Part shown: positions 34,121 to 44,884 of the stretch, one piece after another
Layout: each line of letters opens with the position of its first letter
Numbering within the stretch: the first letter of the stretch is position 1
Assembly: GCA_028023455.1 (NCBI GenBank)
Contig: JAQFVV010006306.1
Coordinates: forward strand, 2,383,001 to 2,447,000
Source: Epiperipatus broadwayi
Taxonomy: Eukaryota > Onychophora > Udeonychophora > Euonychophora > Peripatidae
DNA: 64,000 nt
Direction: 5' to 3'
Made by a program: the position numbers and the translations under genes
Notes under the pieces: model-generated
Seen by the model: the letters and a program-made list of their open reading frames with translations, nothing else
Database searches by the model: none
Told to the model about the DNA's origin: nothing

Positions 34121-35048
34121 TTACTACGGCTAATAGATGCCATAAAATGATTCATTTATTTAATAAAATGAAAACCATAAATTGAATTTACAGAAAACAA
34201 AATTTGTACGCAGAAATCAACTGTTTATTTTTTTAAAACAAAAAACAAATCATTCGTTTATTTAAGAAATTTTTATAAAAAAGGAAAAAAGAACATTCCA
34301 ATGCTAGTGTTCTTCTTAAATAGCTCAACTTTCACGCCTAGTGCATGGTAATATATTAAATAACTGAAAATATATAAATTTATGATTGGAAGACACGAAT
34401 TAGCATGTATGAATGGATGACAATCTTATATTGCATCATAAAATGAAAAGATATAGGAAACAGCTTACCGTCCCTTTTTTTTTTTAAATGTCAACTTAGG
34501 AAATAAATAATGTAATTCCATTATTAATTTGTTTTAAACTTTAATCCAAGTTTGCTAAGGTTGCCCATAGCAGATGACACTTTTAACATATTGTTAGAAA
34601 TCATATCACAATCACTTTTCATAAAAATATGAATAAAAGACAAAACAAATTTATTATAAGAGAAAATGATTGACTGAATATGTTATGTTAATATATTTTT
34701 TATATAAAACTGTCGTTTTCATAAGTGCATTAGTGAATTTTTTTCAAAATTATATTTATTAGTATCTTAATGTTTTACTGTAATTTTTAAATGAAGTTGA
34801 ATTATAGATATATATACTGTATTTGCATGTCATTGTGCTCTATTTTATACACATATATGTCAAAAAGTGTAATAAAGTGATGCATTTCACTATTATCCAT
34901 AAATCTGTTATTTGTGGAGTACGATGGAACAAAATATTTGTAGCATCTGCATTGTATATAATTTAACATTGTAGTATGTACTTATATACAAGAGTCAAAT
35001 ATCCAACAAAAAAATTTGTCCACAATGTTATTAGAGATATATTCTTAA
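34121..35048. other. Unannotated AT-rich stretch
   Basis: No feature recognised. Confidence 0.4.
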
Positions 35049-35216
35049 TATAATAATCAATCTAAATAAGTGAAACAAACAACCAATTATATTTACAATT
35101 ATTTACTTATCAGCCCAGCTTTCATCTTTTATTGAGACTTTTATATCTTGAAAAGATCTCAATAAGAGATGAAAACTGGGTTGATAATTAAATATAATTG
35201 GTTAGTTGTTTAGATT
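35049..35216. repeat. Fold-back element, ~75-bp arms
   Basis: The left arm starts AATATAATAATCAATCTAAA and includes CAACCAATTATATTTA; the right arm is its inverse complement with a few mismatches, ending TTTAGATTGATTATTATATT. A loop of about 10-15 bp around 35,135-35,150 joins them. Non-coding, probably a MITE. Confidence 0.82.
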
Positions 35217-35782
35217 GATTATTATATTAGTATTTATTTATATTTTAAAAAACATAGAGTTAAAATTAATAATGATTCCATAATTTTTTTAAATACATGA
35301 TTTTATCTCATTAATTTAATTAAAATAGAAAGATATTAATTTTATAATATTAAAATCATTCTGAATTTATAAAAAAATGAAATTGACATTTATTTGCTTT
35401 AGACAAATTAGTCTTAATATTTTTGCTTTTGTTTTAAGATAGGCAAAAGTTGCAAACAAAACAAAAAAAACCCGTTAAAAATACACCTTTACCTTGGAAT
35501 ATATATGAGAATATTTGCTATAGCATTTGTCATCAATTTGTACTTCACTATTTTGATTTACAAATGGTTATTGTTATTACAATCTTGAAAAAAAAAATTT
35601 CAAACTTTTTTTCTAAAGCAAAAATGGTCTTTTATAAGGTTGATGACAGTCTAAGATAATGATTTTATCTAAGCTATTTTATCTGAGAATATGGTGATCT
35701 TCATATTAAAAATATGCAATTTAGGGTATTTATTATATAATATATATTATTACTTAAACATTAATGATCGCAAAATCTTTCG
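35217..35782. other. Unannotated AT-rich stretch
   Basis: No feature recognised; a 69-residue open frame at 35,450-35,659 has no family motif. Confidence 0.4.
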
Positions 35783-36337
35783 AAATCAAAATGCTTTGTA
35801 TTTGCCTATATAATTAGGAAAATAGGTTGAAGATAAGAGTAGGCCATTCTTATCTTTATAAAGTCGAATCTTGCATTTAGATTTGTAGAGGTCTCTCTTG
35901 TAATAAATTAAGCACTCAAGGTGTATGTACTAAGATTATAACCTTATTTAAGTATTATGTGCTGACATTGTGCTTAATAAGAATTAATATTTACAACTTT
36001 AAATTGATTCAAAATATTTCTAAATTTAAGATCTGACTATTAACTTGTTATAATTCGAAAGATTTCACGATCGTTAATGTTTAACAGAAATAGTGGACTT
36101 AATCAGTGAAGAATTTATTAGCTTCACGCTCCCAAATCAAAATGCTTTAGATTTGCCTATATAATTAGAAAATAGGTTGAAGATGAGAGTGGGCCGCTCT
36201 TATCTTTATAAAGTCGAATCTTGCGTTTATATTTGTAGAGGTCTCTTGTAATAATTAAGCACTTAAGGTGCATGTACTAAGGTTATAGCCTTATTTAAGT
36301 ATTACGTGCTGACATTGCACTTAATAAGAATTAATAT
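35783..36337 (+). repeat. Pair of ~205-bp direct repeats, 143-bp spacer
   Basis: Copies at 35,783-35,990 and 36,134-36,337 share AAATCAAAATGCTTT, TTGCCTATATAATTAG, CTTATCTTTATAAAGTCGAA, TTTGTAGAGGTCTCT and TATTTAAGTATTA, with identity around 90%. The spacer ends in a 27-bp sequence (36,057-36,083) that is the inverse complement of 35,757-35,783 just before copy 1 (CGAAAGATTT...). This could be terminal-repeat debris of a retroelement or a local duplication; no coding sequence lies between. Confidence 0.88.
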
Positions 36338-36370
36338 ACATTATTATATTTTTATTATACAATTATAATA

Positions 36371-36504
36371 CATTTAACATATTTACTGAATTTTCATCCA
36401 TTATTATTTCAAGACAATTAATATATTTACCGAATTTTCATCCATTATTATTTCAAGACAATTAATATATTTACCAAATTTTCATCCATTATTATGTTAA
36501 GATA
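36371..36504 (+). repeat. 44-bp tandem repeat, 3 copies
   Basis: Each unit contains ATATTTACCGAATTTTCATC followed by CATTATTATTTCAAGACAAT. The TTTTCATCCA landmark starts at 36,391, 36,435 and 36,479. Immediately downstream of the 205-bp direct repeats. Confidence 0.92.
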
Positions 36505-36834
36505 GTCAGTGCTTTTATTTATGACATATCCAAAGTAAAGAAGATTTGTACTGTTGATGACTACAAAATAAAAAAAAACCCCGCCAGTTTCATTCAGTAG
36601 GATACATAATCAAAAACATATTCTGATCGCATAAAGTAACAAAGTATACTAATAGTAAATTTTAAAATGTCTACATTAGATGAATATTTTCACTAGATCA
36701 ATTTGGGAAGAAAAATTCATATACATATAGCTAAAAATATGATCATCATAATTGTAAAATACGATTATGTAATCGTAAATTACTTTGAAGGGGGAAAACG
36801 ATAAAAAATGGTTTTGTGAAAGCAATTAATAATC

Positions 36835-36969
36835 AACATTATATGATTGTCTTGCATTGGTGGTTGAGAGGTCAGCGCGACTGCCTTGCACTTGCAGGCA
36901 GTTGCCCGGGTTGCGGGTTCGCGTCCTGGCCGATGCTATGACACTTAAAAAAAAAAAACATTATATGAT
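36835..36969 (+). mobile_element. tRNA-derived SINE with perfect 13-bp TSD
   Basis: The head reads ATTGGTGGTTGAGAGGTCAG, then CGACTGCCTTGCACTTGCAG with an altered anticodon arm, then GGGTTCGCGTCCTGGCC and tail GATGCTATGACACTT with poly-A. AACATTATATGAT flanks it on both sides (36,835-36,847 and 36,957-36,969). The intact TSD implies a fairly recent insertion. Confidence 0.92.
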
Positions 36970-37056
36970 CAAAAATTACTAATCATAAGTTTAAACATGT
37001 CATTAATTTGCTCAATTTTAAATCAATCTCATAATTTGTTTCTGAAATATGTATGA

Positions 37057-37280
37057 TAAAACAGGCAAAACTCACTACACGTATTGCCACACACAGCAAG
37101 CTAGAGTAATCAATGGATGCCAGAAGGCTTGTGCATAAAATCCCCATCTAGTGCCTACTCATTCAATATCCCCAGACTAGTTTCTGGCTTGTGGCCTTCG
37201 ACAGTGAATACGTATAGTGAGTTTTGCCTGTTTTAACAACAGTTATACACAAGCATAAGAAGTGGTGGTCATGTGATGTT
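37057..37280 (+). mobile_element. Short TIR family B, most complete copy
   Basis: Inner terminal repeats of about 25 bp face each other: AAACAGGCAAAACTCACTAC at the left, GTGAGTTTTGCCTGTTTT at the right (to 37,235). Homology with other copies continues to GTGGTGGTCATGTGATG (about 37,278). The interior carries AGAGTAATCAATGGATGCC and TCCCCAGACTAGTTTCTGGC. Non-coding. Related pieces are at 9.2, 24.2 and 46.1 kb. Confidence 0.85.
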
Positions 37281-37689
37281 GATTGGCTTAAATATGCATG
37301 ATAATGGCAACTTGTATCATAAACATAAAAAAATACAGTATCCGCACAAAAACAGATTTAATCATTTACATTATTTAAATTAAAATTTATAACAATCATC
37401 TGTCCATTACATTACTTTATCAAAATTTTATTTAATTTCAATTGTATTTATGTAAAATAAATTTTTGAACTATTGCATTTAAAAAATAAAAAATAACAGC
37501 ACTGCAGAAAAAAAAAAGAAGTTTTATTGGTCAGATATTACAAAAATACAAAAGTTTGATAATAGAACATAAAGTGCGCCAAAAATTAATTTTTTTTCTA
37601 CGTGCTTTATTTTAATTTAACAAATCCCGATTATAGGAAATATCATTTTTGGCTATATAATAAGCAAAATGGTGGACTATCAATGAAAA

Positions 37690-37895
37690 AATTATAGCAT
37701 CCCATAACTCATCCATTGTTTACACTCCAAAATTCCTCCTTATACTTAAAATATAATGCCTCCTCTATTATCAGTAATACTTCATAAATAGTATATATAT
37801 CCATTCTTCTGATAAAGTATTGCTTATTTTTAATTTCTTAATAACAATATCAATACTATCTTTTCTAGGTAACTTTGATACATTATAGTTATTTA
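37690..37895 (-). pseudogene. Penelope-like RT fragment, inverted partial copy
   Basis: The minus strand reads RKDSIDIVIKKLKISNTLSE, EWIYTIYEVLLIIEEALYFK and then a position equivalent to 'VMGC'. It matches the plus-strand segment at 39,310-39,490 at about 90% nucleotide identity, with a 1-2 base deletion near the start. Homology stops abruptly upstream at about 37,895. It retains 'VMG' (part of the usual 'GVAMGSPLSP' box) which the 39.4 kb copy has lost. Confidence 0.85.
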
Positions 37896-38128
37896 GTGTT
37901 TTTTGTGTGTTTGACATTATATTATAATTTTTGAATGTTATTATATAAGAATTCCATAGGAAAGAATATGATATGAGTAGTATATGGTATATTTACATTC
38001 AAAATTGGACATTAATTTTAAAAGATTAAAAACAATATAGAATGTTGAGAAGAAAATTCAGAAATTGACATACCAACTATCATTTTTGAATCAATGTAAG
38101 GATAAAAGGAATATTGACTATGTTGTGT
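37896..38128. other. Unannotated stretch
   Basis: AT-rich, no feature recognised. Confidence 0.4.
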
Positions 38129-38259
38129 AAGTTTCGATTTTTTTTTCTTCTTATGTCATAGCATCAGCCGGGAGGCGAACTAAATCCGCCTGCAACCAAC
38201 TGCTTGCTTGCAAGGCCGCTGCGCTGACCTCTTGGCTAACAATGCTTGACAAGTTTCGA
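38129..38259 (-). mobile_element. tRNA-derived SINE, antisense, 9-bp TSD
   Basis: The minus strand reads TTAGCCAAGAGGTCAGCGCA, CCTTGCAAGCAAGCAGTTGG with the long-subfamily insert, a T arm altered to TAGTTCGCCTCCCGGC, then GATGCTATGACATAAG and poly-A. AAGTTTCGA flanks it on both sides (38,129-38,137 and 38,251-38,259). It lies between the two inverted Penelope copies. Confidence 0.9.
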
Positions 38260-38609
38260 ATTTGTAACATAAAAATTAATGAGCAAAGGATTATATAATA
38301 AACTTCAAATGACAGTTTTAAATTGGTTTTTAAGAGAAAAATACATTAAGATAGAGTCATGTGACATCTGACTTATTATTATTACTATTATTATTGTATT
38401 AAGAAATATAATAGAAAACGTATATATATTAAAGAAAAATATATCTGAGAATATGATTTAATATATAAAGCATGGTTTAATGATTTGGAGTAATAATTTA
38501 AGAAATAAACTTTGGAAAAAATATAATAATAAATGGAAATGATAAGGAAGTAAAATCAAATAATGAAAAGTATAATATTAATAAAGGAAATGATTGAAAT
38601 AAAGAAGAT

Positions 38610-40420
38610 TATAATTTTGTAAATTTGTTGAACAGTGAATTTGATAATGAACAATTAAGAATTTTGAATAAAGAAGTTAAATATATTCCATTTGCAAATA
38701 ATGATATTAAACAAGAAATTATAGTATGTGTGGAAGCAGCAAATATAAAAAGTGAGTTGAAGATTGAATTACAATCAAGAATCAATAGAATTATAAATAA
38801 AAATGTTAAGTATAACAAAAAAGGAATGGAAGGAAAAGTATATTATAAATAGAATTATTGAAAAAAACAAGAATGGAACAATTAGTAATAACAAGCGAGG
38901 ATAAAGGTTCAAGATTTATAATTTTAAATGAATCGGACTATGAAAAGAAAATGTACGAAGGTATGAATAAGCAAGAGTACAAGAGATTAAATAAAGATCC
39001 TAGTAAAAGAATTAAAAGAGATATAAAGTGCTATTATAAGAATTAATATCCATCAGGGTTTGAGCATCCATGTATCTTTGGAAAAGTAAAGATTCGTAAA
39101 AAAAAAAAAATGCCAGTAAGAGTAATTTTTGATTTTAGTAATTATATACTTAAATATTTATGTGAAATAAGATATAAAAAAATTGTGGAGGTAATAGGAT
39201 TTGGAAAATATTATATTAAAAATTCTGAAGAAATTGTTAATAAATTAAATAATATTAAATTAAATAGAAACGGAATGATAGCGTCTTTCGATATTGAAAA
39301 GATGTATCAAAATGTACCTAGAAAAGATAGTATTGATATTGTTATAAAGAAATTAAAAATAAGCAATGTTTTATCAGAAGAATGGATATATACTATTTAT
39401 GAAGCATTAATGTTAATAAAGGAAGCATTATATTTTAAATATAAGGAGAAATTTGGGAGTATAAACAATCGACAGGTTATGCCCAATTAGTAGAATTTTA
39501 TCATAGTAGCAGTTAATAATATTGAGGAGAATGCAATAGATAGAGCTATATGTAATAATGAAATTATAGACTATTACAGATATGTTAAAATTATTCTTGT
39601 AGCAAATGGTAGAACTATTAATAAGTTTGTTAATGAGTTAAATAAGAATAAATATCATATTAGGTTTATAATGGAAAAAGAGGAAAATGGATTAAAATAT
39701 GTAGATGTTTTTTAAGAAGAGGAATAAAGAATGAAATAATTGTTGAACATTATATTAAGGAAAAGAAGATTAGAGGATTGATTGATCCAAAGTCATATCA
39801 CCATGGTGCCAAAAAATAGGAATTTTAAAGGGATTTAAATTAAAGAGTGATAGAATAACATTAGATAAAAGAGAGGCATATGCACAGAAATTTGAGGTTG
39901 AAAATGATTATGTAGAAGTAGGTTATAAAATGAAAGCAATTAGAACATTTTTTGATAATAAAATAGGTAGGAAAAATGAATATAGTAGGAAAAAGTATAA
40001 AAATTGTAAATGGATGTCTATTCCATATTTAGAAAAAGCATATAAATGATTAATAAAAGAAAGATCACCAAATAATGTAAAAATAGCTTGGAGAAATAAT
40101 GTTTTTGGGTAAGTGGTTATATAATGCAAAAAAGTTGAATGATATTTAATAGTAAAGTGGGACTGGTTTATAAAATTGGAACATGCAGGAAGAACAGCAA
40201 TTGAGAGAGGTAAGGAATATGATGGAGCCATTAATAGAAAAGATATGAGATCAGGACCATATTTGCATTATCGAGATACAGGGCGTAAAATGAAATATGA
40301 AGGCTATAAAGTACTAAAAGATTATGGTAATGAGAAGAGTAGCAATCATAATTCCACATTCAACATTTGGAGAATATCAAATGTCAATCTCAAAAAACTG
40401 GGTACAATATATATATAGTT
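38610..40420 (+). pseudogene. Penelope-like element, degraded RT polyprotein
   Basis: Plus-strand frames give the Penelope-like order. LLNSEFDNEQLRILNKEVKY is the N-terminal block (38,622-38,690). TSEDKGSRFIILNESDYEKK is the 'DKGG..V....Y' block (about 38,890-38,950), followed by RLNKDPSKRI. A 'P..FGKVKIRK..MPVRVI' stretch (about 39,065-39,125) matches 'P..YGLPKIHK....RPI'. SFDIEKMYQNVPRK is RT motif A (39,285-39,320). RFIMEKEENGLKYVDV (39,660-39,710) is the 'I.FT.E.E..G.L.FLD' block. A C-terminal section follows (KKYKNCKWMSIPYLEK, about 40,000). The YVDD box is corrupted to 'YRYVKII'. The GIY-YIG endonuclease is not convincingly visible; the last open frame (40,176-40,418) may be its remains. 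Several stops and shifts make it dead. Confidence 0.82.
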
Positions 40421-40687
40421 GAAATTTTTTACTATGATTTTAGAAATTGGATTTTCATGCTTATTAGAATATATTTGCTTTTATGCATTGTTTTTCTTTG
40501 GGATTGTTTTTTTTTTTTTTATATTTTAAACTCTAAATGCTATTAGTCATTTAAAAGAAAGAAATATTTGTCCTATTAATATATGAATTTTCTTTATATA
40601 TTGTTACTTTGGAATGTAAAGGCTGTATTAATGTTTCTTAGGATTAGGTAAACAAGCTATGGTGTACTAATACTTAAGTCTTTTACA
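40421..40687. other. Unannotated stretch
   Basis: AT-rich; may include 3' terminal sequence of the Penelope-like element, which I cannot delimit. Confidence 0.35.
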
Positions 40688-41095
40688 TTACTTGATTTCA
40701 TTGTCCCCTCTAAAACTTTTTTTGCAGAATATTTCATCATTATTATAATCTTTTAGTTCATCATCATCATCAACCATTATCAATCCACTGCAGGATGGTC
40801 TTTTCCTATCTTTAGCTTCTCTTCTCCACACCACCCCCGCACACTTTCTTATTTCATCCATCCATCTCACGTGTGGTTTCTTTCTGGGTCTTTTACAATC
40901 TCTTGGAATCCAGTTTAAAATTTCAATTGTCCATCTATTATCATCTCTTCTAGCAATATGTCCAGCCCAACTCCACTTCAGTCTTAATTTTTTCAATGAA
41001 GTCAGTAACACCTGTTTGTTCTCTTACCCATACATTGCGTTTTCGATCTCTAGTGCTCGACTTGGGATCGGGAGGTCCCATGGCGCTCGAACTTC
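40688..41095 (-). pseudogene. RTE-like LINE, C-terminal fragment
   Basis: The minus strand encodes, with one frameshift near 40,985, DRKRNVWVREQTGVTDFIEK, then LKWSWAGHIARRDDNRWTIE, WIPRDCKRPRKKPHVRWMDE and CAGVVWRREAKDRKR. These are the typical post-RT blocks of RTE/BovB-like elements ('RN..IR..T.V.D', 'W.WAGHI.RR.D.RW', 'GRP..RW.DD', 'W...A.DR..W'). It is the best preserved of the three copies in the window and ends with a short TGATGATG repeat, as RTE elements often do. Confidence 0.88.
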
Positions 41096-42570
41096 AAGTC
41101 ATATCCTTTTTTTGTATATGTATAATAATAAAGCATTTCTTTAAAAATGTATTATCCTTTTTTACTGGATCAATCTTTCTTTTGATTACTTTTATTGACA
41201 GTTTCAATTTCATCTTAATAATGTAGCTGTTTGTTTTAAATATATCCACATTTATTGGTATGTCTTTATTTAGATTTTTTAAAAATGATTTTTGGGTTGA
41301 ATGTACTATTTTGAGTTTGTTATCTTCAATCTTATATTGCCCTGCGTGGTTTGATGTAGTAATAGGGTTTCAGACTTTTGAGCTTAAGGTCTACAGATCC
41401 GTACTCACCTCTATTATTTCCAACTCTCGGGAACTTGTTACGAATTCCCGAGCAATTCCCCAACAGTAAATCCATTAGATTTATTTTCTAATCCCTTTTT
41501 ATATTTTAATGACCCTTCTATTACTGTAATTATTTAAAATTAATTATTTCGCATGTTATTATTTTTTTCTTCTTGTCATTTTCTAAGCGACAGCTTAATA
41601 ATTACTAGATTTAATTTTATATTTTGTAATATGATTATTTTTTATACTGCTTGTGGTTATGATTATTAAAATATCCACACTACTAATTAAGATAGACCTT
41701 GTGAGCATTTACCATTTGTATTTTACAAATTAATTTTTACTGAATAAAAAAATAAGTTTGTATGTGTACGTACCTTTCCCCCTCTTTATATAAAACTGCT
41801 TTTTCAACTCAAGCAGTTTAGAAGAAGGAGGGGGGAGCGTAGGATCTCATTTTAAAGGAGAAGAACAGTGATTCATCCAACAGTAATCCAGATGTGGCCT
41901 TTCTACAGTTAATGCTGCAACGTGTCTCTGCCTCTGGGCTCAGATATTAATAATGTATGGTCAACTTGATAGTAATGGAACATGAATGAAGCTTGATATT
42001 GCCAACTTTACTTATTGATTTTTTTCTGTATTCATGTAAAAAAGACTAGATTATATTAACAAAGTAAAAGGGAGACTATCCCAAAATTTTGAAACTATTT
42101 AGCAATATATATTTATATTCACATGCACAACAATACTATGTGTATATAAAATATATATATACACACACACACGTATCCTATTTTTCAAATTTAAAACCAG
42201 GGCATTTGAAATAGCTCAGATAGCACGAGTATAATTCGCTGTTGTAGAATATAAGTTGAACAAATATGGAGTATGATTTTTTTTTTTTTTGTCGTTAAGT
42301 GAAGGATATTGCAAAAGAATCAGGAACAAAATGGATTTAATAATAAAAAAAAGGTACAAAATTACTTACAAATTACCTATACTGTACTGGTGACATTTCA
42401 CAACTAACCAGGACCAATGGTCAGAAAACAGTACTTTACTGGTAAAATCAGTATATATGGTCACTTTTTTTTTTTCATTAAGGAAAATACGCATACAATT
42501 ACAGTATAAATCTTTTTGGTATACATTTGTTTAGGTTTGTTACACTTATTAAAGCAGAGAAGAAGATAGA
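41096..42570. other. Unannotated stretch
   Basis: No gene recognised. The open frames at 41,096-41,469 have no family motif. A G-rich run (GGAGGGGGGAG) is near 41,828 and an (AT)n/(AC)n run near 42,140-42,175. Confidence 0.4.
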
Positions 42571-42573
42571 GCT

Positions 42574-42601
42574 CTGATGAAGACTGCTGGACAGTCGAAA
42601 C
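42574..42601 (+). other. Hammerhead-ribozyme-like core, incomplete
   Basis: CTGATGA is followed by one A, a perfect 5-bp stem GACTG-CTGGA-CAGTC, then GAAAC. This is the pattern of the conserved half of a hammerhead ribozyme (CUGANGA, stem II, GAAA). The extra A between CTGATGA and stem II, and the absence of visible complementary strands for stems I and III, argue against activity. It may be a retroelement-derived relic or coincidence. Confidence 0.35.
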
Positions 42602-42899
42602 TGTAAGGCGAATAAAGAAGTTTTTAAGAAAATTTGTTGCATTAAAGTGTATAAGAAAGAAGTGTTATAAGCAATATATATATATTACAACAATCACCAG
42701 TAAATAATTTTTCAAATTAGAAAATATACCTGTTTGATACATTAGTTACAATTATTATGACAAATTAATTTCATGATCAGAGCGAGAAGCTCATGGTTCA
42801 AACTTAGGCTGTAATTATTATGTAACTAGTTTTATATCAGAACAACTGGCTCTTCATTTAGTGACTTAGCCAGTGATCATTATGCAGTCCATATTTTGA

Positions 42900-43965
42900 T
42901 TGGCAGCAATCCTTTGTTATTCTCCATTTAACTGGACCATTTATTTTTTAATCTTGAATATCCAGTGGCCTATGTTGCCCCCATGTACCCCCGAAGAGCT
43001 TTTCTAGTGTTAACAAGCGATCCCTGAACATAGTCCTTTGAATAAATTTTTTACATAAGTCCCACAGTTTCTTACTTCCTTGCTTAAAAACAAAATAATT
43101 TCTCATTTTCTACATGGCTTAAAGCAGGAACAGTCCCATTCTAATCGCAGCAAAAATACCACTCATTATAGCTTCCTTGATTCTTAGAATTTTCATGTTA
43201 GCTGGAAGTACTCTGGTTATAATATTTTATCTTACAGGACTCAAAAATAGCCAAGCAGTAAAAATATGTCCAGTAGTTTCAACTGCTATTTTACATAAGC
43301 TACATAATGGTTCTATTTGAGAGAAATTTCTATAATTTACCAAAAAATGATTCGTTGGCAAAGCTTTCAAATTAAGTTTTATGATAAAATCAATATGTTT
43401 GGCTTCTAAGTAGCAAAATTTTAATTTTCTGATTAGTAATCTGGTAAATAAATCAAGTCCAGTAGTTAATTCAGTAATGTTTGCATGCATATATTTGTAA
43501 ACTTGGCAGTAAGTGTTAGTATTGTTAATAATTGATGCCGTAGCTTTGAAGAATTTGTTGGCATATGCTAGCAGCTCCATGGCCCACTTACCTCATATGG
43601 GCAGCAGCATGTCAGTAGGCTCAATCTCATCCTGTAATGAGTCCACTGGCAATCTTGCATTCATCACCTTAAGCATTGGTAGGGATTTCTGAATTAAAAA
43701 GGTGTTAAGATCATGCAACCTGAGCCCATTCAGGTCTTTCGGTCTCTGTATTTTGGCTAAACTGATGGTTACTGTTTTCCTCTTCCACAAGATGCCAGTG
43801 CAGCCTGAATTTATTGCATTCTGAAAGGACCTGGTTGGTTTAAGAAGTGGTATGAAGTAATTAATTCACGGATGCACCAACGTGTTGATTAGTGCCGCCT
43901 TACCCAGGAGCGATAAGTAGATGCCTGAGAGAGCACTTACAACCTTTTTGGTCACTTTACATATA
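42900..43965 (-). pseudogene. L1/Tx1-like LINE C-terminal region
   Basis: The minus strand gives YLSLLGKAALINTLVHP near 43,910-43,860 (the 'LSL.GR...IN' block), INYFIPLLKPTRSFQNAINS, then LWKRKTVTISLAKIQRPKDL and NGLRLHDLNTFLIQKSL (the 'FLW.G....I....L..P...GGL...D' block). An open frame (43,580-43,227) ends LCSLCKIAVETTGHIFTAW, a reverse-transcriptase zinc-binding-like CxxC...H cluster missing its last Cys. Frames continue with KLWDLCKKFIQRTMFRDRLL to about 42,930. The RT core is absent. Frame changes and stops make it a pseudogene. Confidence 0.78.
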
Positions 43966-44405
43966 GAGGACTGATTCGTGGAATACCAGCACTTAGGAAA
44001 AAAAGAAATCTTTTTAATTATGTTTACTACTTACTTTTTGTATAATCTCTCCTACAATTTACACATTTTTGATTAATGCATATTTAATATTTTTATGAAA
44101 GGTTGAATTTCGGCATAATTGCAACATAATTCCAAATCTGTAAATGGCTACAAATCTATAAATGGCTATAGTCAATTATGAAAAAAACATCATGCAATAT
44201 TTTAAGTATATTTTTATATAAAAGATGTTTGGGCAGTAAAAAGTAAAGATGTGACTTCTATTAAAATGGGGGGTGGCATTATAAAATTTGGAGAAGAGTT
44301 CTACAAAGAATTACATAGTAATAAAAAACAAGAAAACAAAGTAACCCTACAATTATGAATAATATTTCTCTAGTATAATTTTTACTACACCACTCATGCA
44401 AGGTA
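43966..44405. other. Unannotated stretch
   Basis: AT-rich; the part next to 43,965 may be further decayed LINE sequence. Confidence 0.35.
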
Positions 44406-44538
44406 GGGGCTGGTTCTATCTGCTCTTAACACCTTATGGAGGGATATAAAGGGGCTGGTTCTATCTGCTCTTAACACCTTATGGAGGGATATAAAGGGGC
44501 TGGTTCTATCTGCTCTTAACACCTTATGGAGGGATATA
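44406..44538 (+). repeat. 45-bp tandem repeat, 3 near-identical copies
   Basis: Units start at 44,406, 44,451 and 44,496, each reading GGGGCTGGTTCTATCTGCTC followed by TTAACACCTTATGGAGGGAT. No differences are seen apart from the truncated end of the third. Adjacent to a diverged family A copy, of which it may be an expanded segment. Confidence 0.96.
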
Positions 44539-44539
44539 A

Positions 44540-44680
44540 TCATAAACCTGACCAAAGGCAGGCAAAAAAAAGATCTACGCTTCTGAAGATGTACATTTCA
44601 CGCTGAACCAGTACTCATCATTTGGCCCAGATCACAATCTCTTACACATATCTTTATCATTGTTCAGTATATATATAAAC
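44540..44680 (-). repeat. Dispersed repeat family A, diverged fragment
   Basis: ATTTCACGCTGAACCAGTAC, TCATCATTTGGCCCAGATCA and ACACATATCTTTATCATTGT parallel the family A block seen at 10.15 kb (ATTTCATGCTAAACCAGCAA, TCATCAGCTGGTCCAGATTA, ACACATATATGCAATAAGT). Similarity is about 70%, so this is an old or different subfamily copy. Confidence 0.65.
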
Positions 44681-44761
44681 AGCAAATTACTACAGTTTAA
44701 TTGATAAGCGTCAAATGTGCTGCCATCACAACTTTGACGCAAATCACTTAATGAAAGTATA

Positions 44762-44881
44762 TTAATAATTTTTTGAGTTATTTATTAGACTAGAGATTAT
44801 CCAATAATGAATAATTATACTACAAAAATATTCATTATTGGATAATCTCTAGTCTAATGAATGATTAATAAAAATTATTAA
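44762..44881. repeat. Fold-back repeat with perfect 30-bp core arms
   Basis: 44,784-44,813 (ATTAGACTAGAGATTATCCA...) is exactly mirrored at 44,829-44,858 around a 15-bp loop. Weaker complementarity extends both arms to about 50 bp. It is likely a small MITE or the end pair of one. Confidence 0.92.
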
Positions 44882-44884
44882 AAC

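Noticed and set aside
36371-36504. CRISPR-like array (regular 44-bp spacing)
   Set aside because: The whole unit is repeated with no variable spacers, only three copies exist and the context is animal repetitive DNA.
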